64,000 nucleotides of DNA from positions 370,234-434,233 of the forward strand of contig JAXRKP010000043.1 in assembly GCA_037039925.1 (NCBI GenBank). The letters are read 5' to 3'. The position numbers and the translations under genes were made by a program. The notes beneath the pieces were generated by a model. That model was given only the letters and a program-made list of their open reading frames with translations. It did no database searches and had not been told where the DNA came from. Positions 1-9,842 of this stretch are shown piece by piece. This DNA is from Doris montereyensis. Its lineage: Eukaryota; Mollusca; Gastropoda; Nudibranchia; Dorididae. Numbering within the stretch: position 1 is the stretch's first letter; each line of letters opens with the position of its first letter.

Positions 1-155
1 AGGTGATCTTGAGGTTCTTGGTAGAATCTTTAATTTTCGCCTGGATAATTTGTAAACAGTCCCAGGGATCTTAAACGTGCATAGAGTGGAGTGCAGTGAT
101 ATGCACACGTGACCTCCTTTTTATCATCCGTCTCCACTGGGATTATGTGTCAATC
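1..155 (-). mobile_element. SINE-A fragment (3' part)
   Basis: This segment matches other SINE-A copies at 7150-7430, 23455-24005 and 37020-37305. Shared landmarks are the run ending in AGGGATCTT, a 'gtgcayagagt' core, 'gacctcct' and 'catccgtctcc'. The tRNA-like head is missing because a 70-bp tandem repeat starts where the element should continue. Confidence 0.7.
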
Positions 156-357
156 TTAATCTCAAGACACGTATTATTCTTCTGTTACAAACCTATCATA
201 TCAAAGGTTCATAATATCTATTATCTTAATCTCAAGACAAGTATTATTCTTCTGTTACAAACCTATCATATCAAAGGTTCATAATATCTATTATCTTAAT
301 CTCAAGACAAGTATTATTCTTCTGTTACAAACCTATCATATCAAAGGTTCATAATAT
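152..357. repeat. 70-bp tandem repeat, about 2.8 copies
   Basis: Three consecutive starts of 'cttaatctcaagaca' are spaced 70 bp apart, each followed by 'ttcttctgttacaaacc' and 'atcaaaggttcataatat'. The copies are nearly identical. The array interrupts the 3' side of a SINE-A fragment. The next 100 bases (358-454) show nothing recognisable. Confidence 0.9.
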
Positions 358-454
358 TACGGCTTTTGGTTTGCTTTGTCTCAGATAAAAGATTGGGAAA
401 CTATAGACTTTGAACCTTTGCCACAATGATCATGAATGGCTACAGACCCAAACT

Positions 455-720
455 CCTGTATCGGGTCATAGTAGTTCAGAAGCAAGGTATTGGCATCTAA
501 ACCAAAACTCGCGGGTTCAAGCCCCGACAGATTAAAAGTTTTCTCCAGTTTTTCGGTGTAACCTGTCCCACCCCCCCTGGTCCTGATGGGTGGATCGACA
601 CCTAGTCACCATCAAAGACGGACGATAGGAAGAAGGTTCCGTGTGCAGATCACATCACATCACCCTGTGCACGTTAAAGATCCCTTGGCTGCTCACAGCG
701 CAGTCCAGGCATTATAAAAA
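455..720 (+). mobile_element. SINE-A, plus orientation, with tRNA-like head
   Basis: The head carries an A-box-like 'agttcagaagcaagg' and a B box 'gggttcaagcccc'. It is followed by the reverse complement of the SINE-A core ('ggtggatcgacacctag', 'gtgcacgttaaagatccc'). Internal Pol III promoter boxes and several diverged copies in the window identify a tRNA-derived SINE. Confidence 0.78.
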
Positions 721-793
721 AAATCTTACTAAAACCTATAAAAATCACCTTAGTTGTGGATGAGGGTAAAATCAAAATCACAAAATCACTGAC

Positions 794-954
794 CTGTACG
801 AACCACCACTGCTAATACTTTAGCTTGCCCGTAGTAGCGCGTCTGCACAATGCGAGTGCCGGCAAAAAGAGTGTGTTTTTGTGGACCTCGGGCGAATAAA
901 CTTCCTCATCCTCTTGCTGCTGCAGTGGAGTTTTTGTCACCGGGACACTTTCAC
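794..954 (-). CDS. ATP13A: ATP13A exon: actuator domain continuation (ESVPVTK)
   Basis: The minus-strand reading starts after an AG acceptor at 955-956 and completes the glycine codon of the catalytic LTG-E motif with the preceding exon. It gives ESVPVTKTPL, a Gln/Glu-rich linker, VYSPEVHKNTLF, then GTRIVQTRYYG and AKVLAVVVRTG. The donor is GTCAGT at 788-793. This is the A-domain segment that follows TGES in P5B ATPases. The frame breaks once near 861-868: a run of five A and an adjacent GG on the plus strand appear one base too long each, and removing these would give the usual LFCGTR context. The final codon is split, so the gene continues left of the window. The family assignment is firm. 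Whether the frameshift is real is open. Confidence 0.88.
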
Positions 955-960
955 CTGTTT

Positions 961-1085
961 AAACAAGAAACAGATGGGACTTCAGGAAAGGAGGTGTGGT
1001 GGCTGAGTGGTCAGTGTGCCGGACTGAGGACCATGAGGTCCCGGGTTCGAATCCTGGCTAAGCCAGGCCCAATGTTGCGTTAAGC
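961..1085 (+). mobile_element. tRNA-derived SINE head (Ser/Leu-like)
   Basis: The A box reads 'gtggctgagtggtcagtg' and the B box 'gggttcgaatcc', the classic Pol III layout of a tRNA-Ser/Leu-type SINE head. It starts six bases from the acceptor of the 794-954 exon, inside the upstream intron. It is not called a tRNA gene because no acceptor-stem pairing is evident and SINE sequence continues past it. Confidence 0.65.
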
Positions 1086-1170
1086 GTCGTTCCAAAGGAA
1101 CACAACGTCAGACCTAGTTTTGCTAGGATTCAAACTCGAGACCTCAGGATCCCACCTTGACTGACAAGGT
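1085..1170 (-). mobile_element. SINE-B head fragment, inverted against the preceding SINE
   Basis: 'aaggaacacaacgtcagacctag...tgctaggattcaaactcgagacctcaggatcc' matches the minus-strand head of SINE-B at 6060-6165. It is fused back to back with the plus-strand head at 961-1085. Confidence 0.6.
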
Positions 1171-1225
1171 ATCATACCTGAAACATCATGTGTCTGTTGT
1201 TTTCTTTGGTGGAGTTGTCACTAAT
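1165..1225 (+). repeat. Short dispersed motif shared with 59895-59965
   Basis: 'catacctgaaacatc' and 'ggtggagttgtcact' here match 'tatacccgaaacgtc' and 'agtggagttgtcact' at 59895-59965 in the same order and spacing. This resembles the 3' tail of a dispersed retroelement, but the class is not determined. Confidence 0.5.
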
Positions 1226-1710
1226 GATCCCTCTAAGGTGGGAACATGTGTAGGTGATCCTCTAAGGTGAGAAGTGTGTAACCCTCTAAGGTGGGAACGT
1301 GTAAGGCGATCCCTCTAAGGTGGGAACGTGTGTAAGGTGATCCCTCTAAGGTGTGAATGTGTGTAAGGTGATCCCTCTAAGGTGTGAATGTGTGTAAGGT
1401 GATCCCTCTAAGGTGTGAACGTGTGTAAGGTGATCCCTCTAAGGTGTGAACGTGTGTAAGGTGATCCTCTAAGGTGTGAACGTGTGTAAGGTGATCCCTC
1501 TAAGGTGTGAACGTGTAAGGTGATCCCTCTAAGGTGTGAACGTGATGTGAACGTGTGTAAGGTGATCCCTCTAAGGTGTGAATGTGTGTAAGGTGATCCC
1601 TCTAAGATGTGAATGTGTGTAAGGTGATCCCTCTCTAAATGGTGGTGAACCCTCTAAGGTGTGTGTAAGATGATCCCTCTAAGTGATCCCTCTAAGGTGT
1701 GAACGTGTCA
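1210..1710. repeat. 31-bp tandem array, possibly hAT-terminus derived
   Basis: About 16 units of 'tgatccctctaaggtg' plus 'tgaacgtgtgtaagg' (31 bp) with deletion variants. The first unit (AATGATCCCTCTAAGG) resembles the terminus of the hAT-like MITE at 27542-27793 (CAATGATCCCTCTAAA on the reverse strand), so the array may be an amplified terminal repeat. The 570 bases that follow (1711-2280) show no gene or repeat I recognise. Confidence 0.85.
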
Positions 1711-2280
1711 CAGCGTACAAAACTTGTCCCTCTTACTTGGCGTTTGCTCCCTGCTAGCTTTGCCACACTTAACGGTAATTTATAGGTCCAATTATTCAGC
1801 TTTTATTTGGCTAAGATAGCCGTCGACAGCAAATGTGAAGGCTTCCCCCAACTTTAAAGAGAGTGTTGCCATTGACTGATGAAAGAAATTTATCAAGAAG
1901 CGTTTGGTTTCCACACAATCAAGGCCTCAATTAGGTTCATCATTTCAGTACAATAACAGACATAGGGTATTAAGTAAAACGCTTTAACACAAAATCTGTA
2001 CTGACGAATGCTATCAAATTTTTACAAAATAAGGACAATACATACATGTACGTACATACTAAAAGATAGTTTGCAGTCATCCCGATAAACAGAACAATAT
2101 CGATTTTTGTAATACTCCTATAATGAGACTAACGGAAACAAACAATATCATTGAAGGAATAACTCTTAAACACAATGAAATAAGATATGTATCACTATGT
2201 ACATTTAATGTTACTTGCAGGTCGGTCTGCATGCATGCACCAGGGGCTGTTTTCTAATATTTGTGCATTCATCATGAACT

Positions 2281-3018
2281 TCATTCGTTCAAGGAAAACA
2301 CGTTACAGCTTTCCGTTTCCTGTTTACCCAGCAACCCAAGCCCGAATTTGTACTGTCGTATATGTGGGGTGCAACGGTACTCTAAAATATGCTGTTTTGT
2401 GATTGTTTTGTTTGGAAAGCTTTGTCTATACATGCTCATGTATGTGTCTATATCCTGTTGAATGTCATTAATTGAATTTTCATTAATTGTCTTTGTGTGT
2501 GAGATTGCTTTGTGGGCTTTACTAAATGCCTTGTTGATATTGTTGAAAACTAAAGTTATCGTTTGTGCTTCATCAATGACTATTGGGCAATGTGGGCATG
2601 CCGTTGTCTGTGTGATGATTGTTTGCGTAAGGTCTGTATAAACCTTTTCTTGTAAGTATTTATGAAAGTGGTTGCCAATAAAAGATCGACTGTGGTATGC
2701 CTGTGGTGTGATTCTGTGTTTGGTAAGAACTCTATCTAAGGATGATGCAATGGGACCCGATCTATGTGTGAGTTTTCCATGTGTTATTTGTGATAATTTA
2801 TGATCAGTGTCCCGTACTTCTTGAGTGTATGTGGCTTTATCAATGTCATTGTCACTAAAAAGAAGGTAAGTTTGATAGAGGTCAAGCTGTGTTTCGTGTG
2901 TTTGTTTCCAACAACTGCCATATTGTTTTAATATCTGCCTGAGCTCTGTGAGATGAGTGTCTGTCTGACATGTAATTTTGTTGTCCATGGAATGTGCTGC
3001 TGTCTCGTATTTTATCAA
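2281..3018 (-). CDS. Uncharacterised 245-aa ORF, probably transposon-related
   Basis: An uninterrupted 245-codon frame runs on the minus strand inside the ATP13A intron. It is hydrophilic, rich in His, Thr and Gln, and has no signal peptide or membrane segment. The most structured parts are RITPQAYHSRSFIGNHFHK near residues 105-123, ACPHCP near 142 with two cysteines, and a C-terminal KQHILEYRCTPHI followed by FGLGLLG. The C-terminal pattern H-x-LE-x-x-x-x-P then FGLG recalls uncharacterised proteins repeated in cnidarian and sponge genomes. That is memory, not a search result. Its last codons overlap a 22-bp direct repeat whose other copy lies at 3170-3191. It could be a mobile-element ORF, a captured gene or a single long exon. 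No function is assigned. Confidence 0.5.
   Translation of the reverse strand: MIKYETAAHSMDNKITCQTDTHLTELRQILKQYGSCWKQTHETQLDLYQTYLLFSDNDIDKATYTQEVRDTDHKLSQITHGKLTHRSGPIASSLDRVLTKHRITPQAYHSRSFIGNHFHKYLQEKVYTDLTQTIITQTTACPHCPIVIDEAQTITLVFNNINKAFSKAHKAISHTKTINENSINDIQQDIDTYMSMYRQSFPNKTITKQHILEYRCTPHIRQYKFGLGLLGKQETESCNVFSLNE
2286..2307. repeat. 22-bp direct repeat, copy 1
   Basis: Copy 1 of a perfect 22-bp direct repeat beginning 'cgttcaaggaaaacacg'. It encodes the last residues of the 245-aa minus-strand ORF. The second copy lies 884 bp away at 3170-3191. Confidence 0.95.
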
Positions 3019-3169
3019 ACATCAGTGGCTTTCTCTTTGCCTGCTTTTCTTTTATGTATTAAGTTTTCTTTCCACATATGCGGCACAATTTACTGATGGC
3101 AAAATAATGATTTTCTAGATTTATTTGAATAATCGATTGGATGACGGAAAATCGGTTGAAACTGACTTA

Positions 3170-3191
3170 CGTTCAAGGAAAACACGTTACA
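3170..3191. repeat. 22-bp direct repeat, copy 2, abutting a GTAAGT
   Basis: Identical to 2286-2307. On the minus strand this copy runs directly into GTAAGT, a consensus splice donor, whereas copy 1 runs into a stop codon region. Together they bracket the 245-aa ORF. Confidence 0.95.
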
Positions 3192-3394
3192 TACGTACTT
3201 AACTTACGCAAAAAAGGGAGTGGGTGGAGGAAGAATGTTATAACTTTGTAATGATTTGTGACTGCAAATTATTTTTTTCTACAGAGTGAAGTGCGATAAC
3301 CAATCTTTGAAATAAAGTCATATTCGTTAACTATGTCCGCATAGTTTTATAGCAATTAGATAAAATATATTGACCAAAGCAAAAAAAAAATCCC

Positions 3395-3845
3395 TTTAAG
3401 ATGATGTGGGCGCACCCAAAGACGAAAAGATGATCCCTTTAAGATATGAATGACGTGGGCGCACCCACCAAGACGAAAAGATGATCCCTTTAAGATATGA
3501 ATGATGTGGGCGCACCCACCAAGACGAAAAGATGATCCCTTTAAGATATGAATGATGTGGGCGCACACCAAGACGAAAAGATGATCCCTTTAAGATATGA
3601 ATGACATGGGCGCACCCACCAAGACGAAAAAGATGATCCCTTTAAGATATGAATGATGTGGGCGCACCCACCAAGAAGAAAAGATGATCCCTTTAAGATA
3701 TGAATGATGTGGGCGCACCCACCAAGACGAAAAGATGATCCCTTTAAGATATGAATGATGTGGGCGCACCCACCAAGAAGAAAAGATGATCCCTTTAAGT
3801 GGTGAAACATGTGTGGGCGTGCCCATTAAAAACAACAGCACACCG
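3395..3845. repeat. 51-bp tandem array
   Basis: About eight units of 'gatccctttaagatatg', 'aatgatgtgggcgcaccc', 'accaagacgaaaagat'. The final unit changes to 'gtgtgggcgtgcccatt'. The TGATCCCTTTAA and GTGGGCGCAC blocks resemble a hAT-type end (compare 27542-27793). Frames that stay open across it on the minus strand are repeat artefacts. Nothing is recognised from 3846 to 4205. Confidence 0.88.
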
Positions 3846-4205
3846 AAAATACGAAGAAACAGAAAAAACCACCACTTATTCATTTACACACAATTGGAAT
3901 GTTTTCGTTAAACTTAGCACAGCACCTGAAATTAACTCATTGACTAGCATGACTGCACATGTGTCGGCCTCAAGCGATAAGCCACTCGCTCCCGAGACTG
4001 CCCCCATGTCGGCCTCGTAGTTACTACTTTTTCTCTATATGAACCGACACGTAGTCAGCCTTGGTATTTTACACACAGGAAGGCACTTTATTTATCTTCT
4101 CAGTGCAGAAAAGTCGAATTATTTACAGTGACTTCCCTTGATTCAGGAGTAGATATTCTGACACCCGAGTTACGAAGTTACTGACAGCTGCATTTTCAGT
4201 CAGCC

Positions 4206-4487
4206 ATGGCTTCTAATAGTCGACAGAGAAGAAACATTTTTGAAGTTTTAGATCCTTTTACGCAAGATGGATCAGACATCGATGATTCTGATCTGGATGA
4301 TAGTGATTCTGACCCTATTTTCTTCATGAGAAATGACGATCTTATGTGTGACTCAAACGATGAGACGGCACCCAGTGACAGAAAACGTCGCAGGCTTCAA
4401 CTTCTACTGGGACCGGTACCGGCAGATCTAGATCTAGACCTACCGCATCTACGTCAAGATCGTCCAATTCTAGAATCCAGTCACTAA
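4206..4487 (+). CDS. 93-aa acidic/serine-rich ORF, possible transposase N-terminus
   Basis: A clean ATG in good context (gccATGGc) opens a 93-codon frame. Its first half is acidic (DGSDIDDSDLDDSDSDP), followed by a basic RKRRRLQ cluster that could be a nuclear signal. In an overlapping frame the Ser/Arg/Thr-rich character continues to about 4600 (SRSRPTASTSRSS, then an NSDSDSTDTDT run), suggesting one frameshift. Acidic leaders like this are common in piggyBac-type transposases, and a similar leader occurs in the pseudogene at 49917-50725. No catalytic domain follows. It could be a decayed transposon or low-complexity noise. The stretch 4600-5050 shows nothing further. Confidence 0.35.
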   Translation: MASNSRQRRNIFEVLDPFTQDGSDIDDSDLDDSDSDPIFFMRNDDLMCDSNDETAPSDRKRRRLQLLLGPVPADLDLDLPHLRQDRPILESSH

Positions 4488-5049
4488 ATCTAAATCCCCC
4501 CACTTCAACCAGACCCATACACCCAGTCACTGACAACAGCGACAGTGACAGTACTGACACTGACACTCAAAATCATTGGTTGTATGGACACTTATGGACA
4601 TTTTGTGTGAAAGAATATGGGGAAATTTGATTTTTTTAAAAGTTTGTGTGGGTAAAATATACCTTTTTTGAATTTTCATAAAAATAAACCATAGGAGATG
4701 AATCAAAAATTCTTTTTGTATTGCAAAGTTCTTGCAAAGGGCTTTATTTTGCTGTAGTAAAATGGTCAGGTCTGTGATTTTTGGAAATTTGTCTGAAAAA
4801 GGAAGGAGATTGCTTGCCAAAAGGAGTGGTTTGGTCTTGGTCCAGGGGAGGTTGCAGAGTGCCCACACAGACTACAAAGAATCAGAGGGATAATTGAATG
4901 TCACTTGATTGCAATCACATCTTATTCTTATAAGGAAGAATTGATTTGCTCTCTCTCCTGTTGCTTGCCTTCATTTTTTTCAATAAACGATATGAAAGGC
5001 AAGAAAAAGGAACCCTGCTTGCAGCGGAGAGCCTACAATAATCCACACG

Positions 5050-5400
5050 TATAATCTCAAAAACAACAAAGTGTACAATCTTAAGAAAAAAAAAACTGTA
5101 CATTTTCAAAAACAAAAAAACGTAAATCTCAAAACAAAAAAGCGTACAATCTCGAGAAGAAAAAAGACATACAATCTCAAGGGAAAAAAAACGTACATTC
5201 TCAAAAAAAAACAGTTGGACAATCTTCAGAACAAAAAAAGACGTACATTCTCAAAAAAAAACAGTTGGACAATCTTCAGAACAAAACAAGACGTACATTC
5301 TCAACAAAAAAACAGTTGGACAATCTCGAGAACAAAAAAAGACGTACATTCTCCAAAAAAAACAGTTGGACAATCTCGAGAACAAATAAAAGGCATACTT
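5050..5400. repeat. A-rich tandem array, about 35-bp units passing into about 51-bp units
   Basis: Upstream units are short ('gtacaatctcaag' plus an A run). The later ones are about 51 bp and add 'acagttggacaatctt' or 'acagttggacaatctcgag' and 'agacgtacattctc'. Four or five long units are seen. Open frames through it are Lys-rich repeat artefacts. Confidence 0.85.
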
Positions 5401-5560
5401 TGTCAACAACAACAAAATGTGTACAAATCTATTTTTTAGCAGTAGGTTGAAGCACTGTAATAGCCATCTGTTAAGTTCAACCACTGAGGCAAAATCTAGA
5501 CGTTTTGTGAAACAAATCGGGTTGAGCTTGCTCTCAAGTTCAGAACATGTACGTACGCAC

Positions 5561-5684
5561 CTGTGAGCATGCTCTCATTGACTATGCACGTGCCGGCAGT
5601 CAGGACGGCGTCACAGGTCATGACGCAACCGTTGGCAGGGATGGCAACGACGTCGCCCTGGCACCAAGTCTTGCTCTGGAATTT
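5561..5684 (-). CDS. ATP13A: ATP13A exon: actuator domain up to the LTG motif
   Basis: This minus-strand exon lies between an AG acceptor (5685-5686) and a GTGCGT donor (5555-5560). It reads [10 protein letters not shown], then [18 protein letters not shown], then [10 protein letters not shown]. This is the A-domain core of P-type ATPases (PGD then CDAVL then VNES-LTGE) with P5B-specific wording. The catalytic TGE motif is split across the splice junction, with G-E-S completed by the exon at 794-954. The frame breaks once in a CCC run at 5656-5658, where one base too many turns PGD into an out-of-frame reading. Splice phases on both sides fit the neighbours. The family assignment is secure from motif order alone. 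Confidence 0.92.
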
Positions 5685-5869
5685 CTATCAGTTCTGGTTG
5701 ACACAGAAATATACTTCGATGTATCTCCTCTTCTTTATTAATAAAACAATGTTAAGAAAAATGATCACAAACACCCACCTCAAATGTAAAAAAAAAAAAG
5801 AGTAGCAATATGATATTTTGTCACTTTCTAATAATTGAAAAAATAACGTACAAAAAAATTGCATTCACC

Positions 5870-6165
5870 TATAGTTCCTTCAAGGGCATTATGGCCCATA
5901 GAGCTGGAGCGTATCCCAGTTTCTGTAGCGTGAAGTGGAACAGGTGACAATCATCACCTCCCGGACAGGACGCTAGTCTGACACAGGTTTTACACCCAAA
6001 CTGGTGCCTGTAGCCATTTTCACGTGGATCGAAAGTGGAAAATACGTTTAAGTGTCTTTGCCAAGGAACACAACAGCAGACCTAGCTTGCTAGGATTTGA
6101 AGCCTAGAAGTCATGATACAAAGTCCAGCATCCTAACCACTCGGCTATCAACGTCCCACTTTGAC
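5870..6165 (-). mobile_element. SINE-B, near full length
   Basis: On the minus strand the head reads 'gatagccgagtggttagg' (A box) with a diverged B box ('cttcaaatcctagcaag'). A body follows containing 'ctagcgtcctgtccggg' and 'gaggtgatgattgtcacc', and a 3' end 'ctctatgggccataatg'. Other copies lie at 17035-17985, 33345-33545, 33635-33925 and 62128-62335. The tRNA relation is Ser-like. Confidence 0.8.
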
Positions 6166-6334
6166 AAAATGTCATTTGTGTCAAATTGTGAAAAATTGTC
6201 AACACTACAAACTTATCACTTCATTGCTGAGTCAAAAAGGAAAAGAAAATTAATAAAAGTTAAAACAATCAACCATCAGTGTTGTTTGAAAACTACATTT
6301 AAAAAAGAAAAATATTTGATTTCATTTAGATCCA

Positions 6335-7185
6335 CCCACATCCACAACTAGGGTTGATTTCTGGGTTTTTAGCTACCCACATCCACAACTAGGGTTGATT
6401 TTTGGGTTTTTGGCTACCCACATCCACAACTAGGGTTGATTTCTGGGTTTTTAGCTACCCACATCCACAACTAGGGCTGATTTTTGGGTTTTTGGCTACC
6501 CACATCCACAACTAGGGCCACAATCCACAACTAGGGTTGATTTTGGCTACCCACATCCACAACTAGGGCTGATTTTGGCTACCCACATCCACAACTAGGG
6601 TTGATTTTCCACAACTAGCTACCCACATCCACAACTAGGGTTGATTTTGGCTGGGGCTGATTTTGGCTACCCACATCCACAACTAGGGTTGATTTCTGGG
6701 TTTTTGGCTACCCACATCCACAACTAGGGTTGATTTCTGGGTTTTTAGCTACCCACATCCACAACTAGGGATTGATTTCTGGGTTTTTGGGTTTTTGGCT
6801 ACCCACATCCACAACTAGGGGTTGATTTCCCACATCCACAACTAGGGATTGATTTTGGCTACCCACATCCACAACTAGGGTTGATTTTGGCTACCCATCC
6901 ACAACTAGGGTTGATTTCTGGGTTTTTCTGGCTACCCACATCCACAACTAGGGTTGATTTCTACCCACATCCACAACTAGGGATTTTGGCTACCCATCCA
7001 CAACTAGGGTTGATTTTGGCTACCCACATCCACAACTAGGGTTGATTTTGGCTGGGTTTTTTGGCTACCCACATCCACAACTAGGGTTGATTTTGGCTAC
7101 CCACATCCACAACTAGGGGTTGATTTCTGGGTTTTTGGCTATCCACATCCACAACTAGGGTTGATTTCTGGGTTTTTGGTAGCAT
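6335..7185. repeat. 41-bp minisatellite made from the SINE-A tail
   Basis: About 23 units of 'acccacatccacaactaggg' plus 'ttgatttctgggtttttggct', with shorter units lacking the 'tgggttttt' part. The unit equals the 3' tail of SINE-A ('cccacatccacaacta...ggtgatcttggggttttttgg' at 23455). The array runs straight into a SINE-A body at 7150-7430 in the same orientation. Confidence 0.9.
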
Positions 7186-7430
7186 TTTTTATTTTTGCCC
7201 AGACTGCCCGGTAAACGTCCAAGGGATCTTTAATGTGCACAGAGTGTTGTGATCTGCACACCAGACCTTGTTATAATCCGTCTCCGATAGGACTCGGTGT
7301 CGATCCACCTACCTGGACCAGGGGTAGATTTGCTCGATCAAGAACATTTTTCAACTGTTGGCCGGGCTCGAACCCACTACCTTTTGGTTGTGAGGCCGAC
7401 ACCTTGCCTTTGGACTACTGAATCCCCTCA
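7150..7430 (-). mobile_element. SINE-A, full length, carrying the expanded tail
   Basis: Core 'agggatctttaatgtgcac', 'catctgtctcc'-like block and 'tgtcgatccacctacctgg'. The tRNA-like head is at 7360-7430, with reverse-strand A box 'tagtccaaaggcaaggtgt' and B box 'gggttcgagccc'. Confidence 0.82.
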
Positions 7431-7823
7431 AAAACTAAATACATCACTGACAGATATTAAAACATAAAAAACATTTTTTTTGTAATAATCTTTAAATGCT
7501 GCTGTGTGTCTACCATTAGTATACATATACAGTAGTAATCGCCTGGCGTTTTTAATAGACCGGGCACTCATCGCAATAGAGGGACAAGGTGTGAACAGTT
7601 TTATTGCTGCCCTGCTGGCATTGGCCGTATCCATTGTGCCTTTGGGTCTGTAGGACAAGTGATATCTGTAATGAAAGCCCAGTTTAGGGAGGTAAATGTT
7701 GAATTTCTGCACCATGCTCGATAAACTCACTTGTTCATCACCCTGGCCCGTTGTCCTTGACCTATTTTCCCCAAAATGCCTGTTTCGCCTGAATGCCCGT
7801 TTTATCTGCTTCCCAAGCATCAC
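7428..7823 (-). other. 131-aa open frame of uncertain status in intron
   Basis: A frame of 131 codons with ordinary, non-repetitive composition (basic N-terminus KQIKRAFRRNRHF, later YRPKGTMDTANASRAAIKLF). No family is recognised. It lies between SINE-A and a satellite within the ATP13A intron. It may be a decayed retroelement fragment or chance. Nothing else is seen from 7430 to 7990. Confidence 0.2.
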
Positions 7824-7989
7824 GGCATTTAGGCAGTCAGTACTGTATTAATGTGTATAATTATCGTTTTAACATGTTCATTTCTATTTTGCATTGACGT
7901 TTATACATAATCTCACTTGCCATTGCCTCCATTATTTTGTATGATGTATAACCAAGCCTTGGGCCAAGCAGAAATTTATACCATTGCGT

Positions 7990-9235
7990 TTTAACCATAT
8001 GTATGTTTGATAGTGTATGTATTTTAACCATATGTAAACATTTTAACCATATGTATGTTTGATACTACACATGTATGTATTTTAACCATATGTATGTTTG
8101 ATACTACACATGTATGTATTTTAACCATATGTATGTTTGATACTACACATGTATGTATTTTAACCATATGTATGTTTGATACTACACATGTATGTATTTT
8201 AACCATATGTATGACACTTTGATATTTTAACTGTATTTTGACATGTATGTATTTTAACCATATGTATGTTTGATATGTATTTTAACCATATGTATGTTTG
8301 ATACTACACATGTATGTATTTTAACCATATGTATGTTTGATACTTGTATGTATTTTTAACATATGTATGTTTGATACTGCACATGTGTATGTATTTTAAC
8401 CATATGTATGTTTGATACTGCACATGTATGTATTTTAACCATATGTATGTATTTTAACCATATGTTTTTGATACTGCACATGTATGTATTTTAACCATAT
8501 GTACATGTTTGATACATGCACATGTATCTATTTTAACCATATGTATGTTTGACACTACACATGTATGTATTTTAACCATATGTATGTTTGATACTATTTT
8601 AAACCATATGTATGTTTGATACTGCACATGTATGTATTTTAACCTATTTTTTGATACTACCATATGTATTTTAACCACATGTTGTTTGATACATGTATGT
8701 ATTTTAACCATATGTATGTTTGATACTACATGTTTAAACCATATGTATATACTGTTGTATGTATTTTAACCATATGTATGTTTGACACTGCACATGTATG
8801 TATTTTAACCATGTATGTTTGACATTGCACATGTACATGTATGTATTTTAACCATATGTATGTTTGATACTGTTTATGTATTTTCTCCATATGTATGTTT
8901 GGTACTATGTATTTTCTCCCATATGTATGTTTGATACTGCACATGTATGTATTTTAACCATATGTATGTTTGATACTGCACATGTATCTATTTTAACCAT
9001 ATGTATGTTTGATACTGCACATGTATGTATTTTAACCATATGTATGTTTGATACTGCACATGTATGTATTTTAACCATATGTATGTTTGATACTGCACAT
9101 GTATGTATTTTAACATATGTATGTTTGATACTGTTTTTTTAACCATATGTATTACGATACTGTGTTTTTAACCATATAGTTTGACACTGCACATGTGATA
9201 CTTGTGTATGTATTTTAACCATATGAGTTTGAAGC
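7990..9235. repeat. 39-bp satellite (ttttaaccatatgtatgtttgata)
   Basis: About 30 units of 'ttttaaccatatgtatg' plus 'tttgatactacacatgtatgta', period 39 bp, with many truncated units. The array ends only about 50 bp from the splice donor of the 9288-9357 exon. A lone unit reappears at 9447-9475 on the other side of that exon. Confidence 0.92.
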
Positions 9236-9287
9236 TCTTATGTATGTGTATAAATGTTAGAGACGTGTACTAATTATCTTTCTTTAC

Positions 9288-9357
9288 CTTGGTCCTTGGT
9301 CATCACTCTGACAAGGTTTGCTTTTGTTGTTACCATGTCACGAAGAGTCATGCGTTG
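9288..9357 (-). CDS. ATP13A: ATP13A exon: TLRDMV segment
   Basis: This 70-base minus-strand exon has acceptor 'cttcacag' and donor GTAAAG. It reads QRMTLRDMVTTKANLVRVMT and ends KDQ plus one base. In P5B ATPases this is the linker between the second membrane helix and the actuator domain (the K-Q-x-x-x-L-x-x-MV pattern followed by a short valine-rich strand). It begins in phase 0 after the KK at the end of the 11807-11939 exon. It ends in phase 1 and completes the glutamate that opens the 5561-5684 exon. The frame is intact. It is flanked on both sides by copies of the same 39-bp satellite unit. Confidence 0.9.
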
Positions 9358-9394
9358 CTGTGAAGCCAAAGAAACATAATACACATTACAATAC

Positions 9395-9475
9395 TGAGAT
9401 GAATATCACGCACTGAGATGAATATCGTGCACTGAGATGAATATCGCACGTATGTATTTTAACCATATGTATATC
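9395..9475. repeat. 20-bp triplication plus a stray satellite unit
   Basis: 'cactgagatgaatatc' occurs three times in tandem, followed by 'gtatgtattttaaccatatg', a single unit of the 7990-9235 satellite. Confidence 0.85.
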
Positions 9476-9579
9476 TTCCAGAGAAAAAAATGATAAAAGG
9501 TTTTTGTTTTTCATCTCTTTCTGATCTCTGTTCTCTATTTCTTTGTCTGTCTGTCTGTCTCTCTTCCCTCCCTCCCTCC

Positions 9580-9727
<148 letters not shown>

Positions 9728-9842
9728 ATGATCTATTATCATGGTAAATGAGGATAAAATGTGCCAATGCAATTATGAGTTATCATTGACACATTTGTAA
9801 AATCAATGTACTGCATTATACAGTTCATATCCCCCCCAAAAA

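Noticed and set aside
5547..5805. Plus-strand ORFs of 64 and 80 residues
   Set aside because: They are antisense shadows of the conserved ATP13A exon at 5561-5684.
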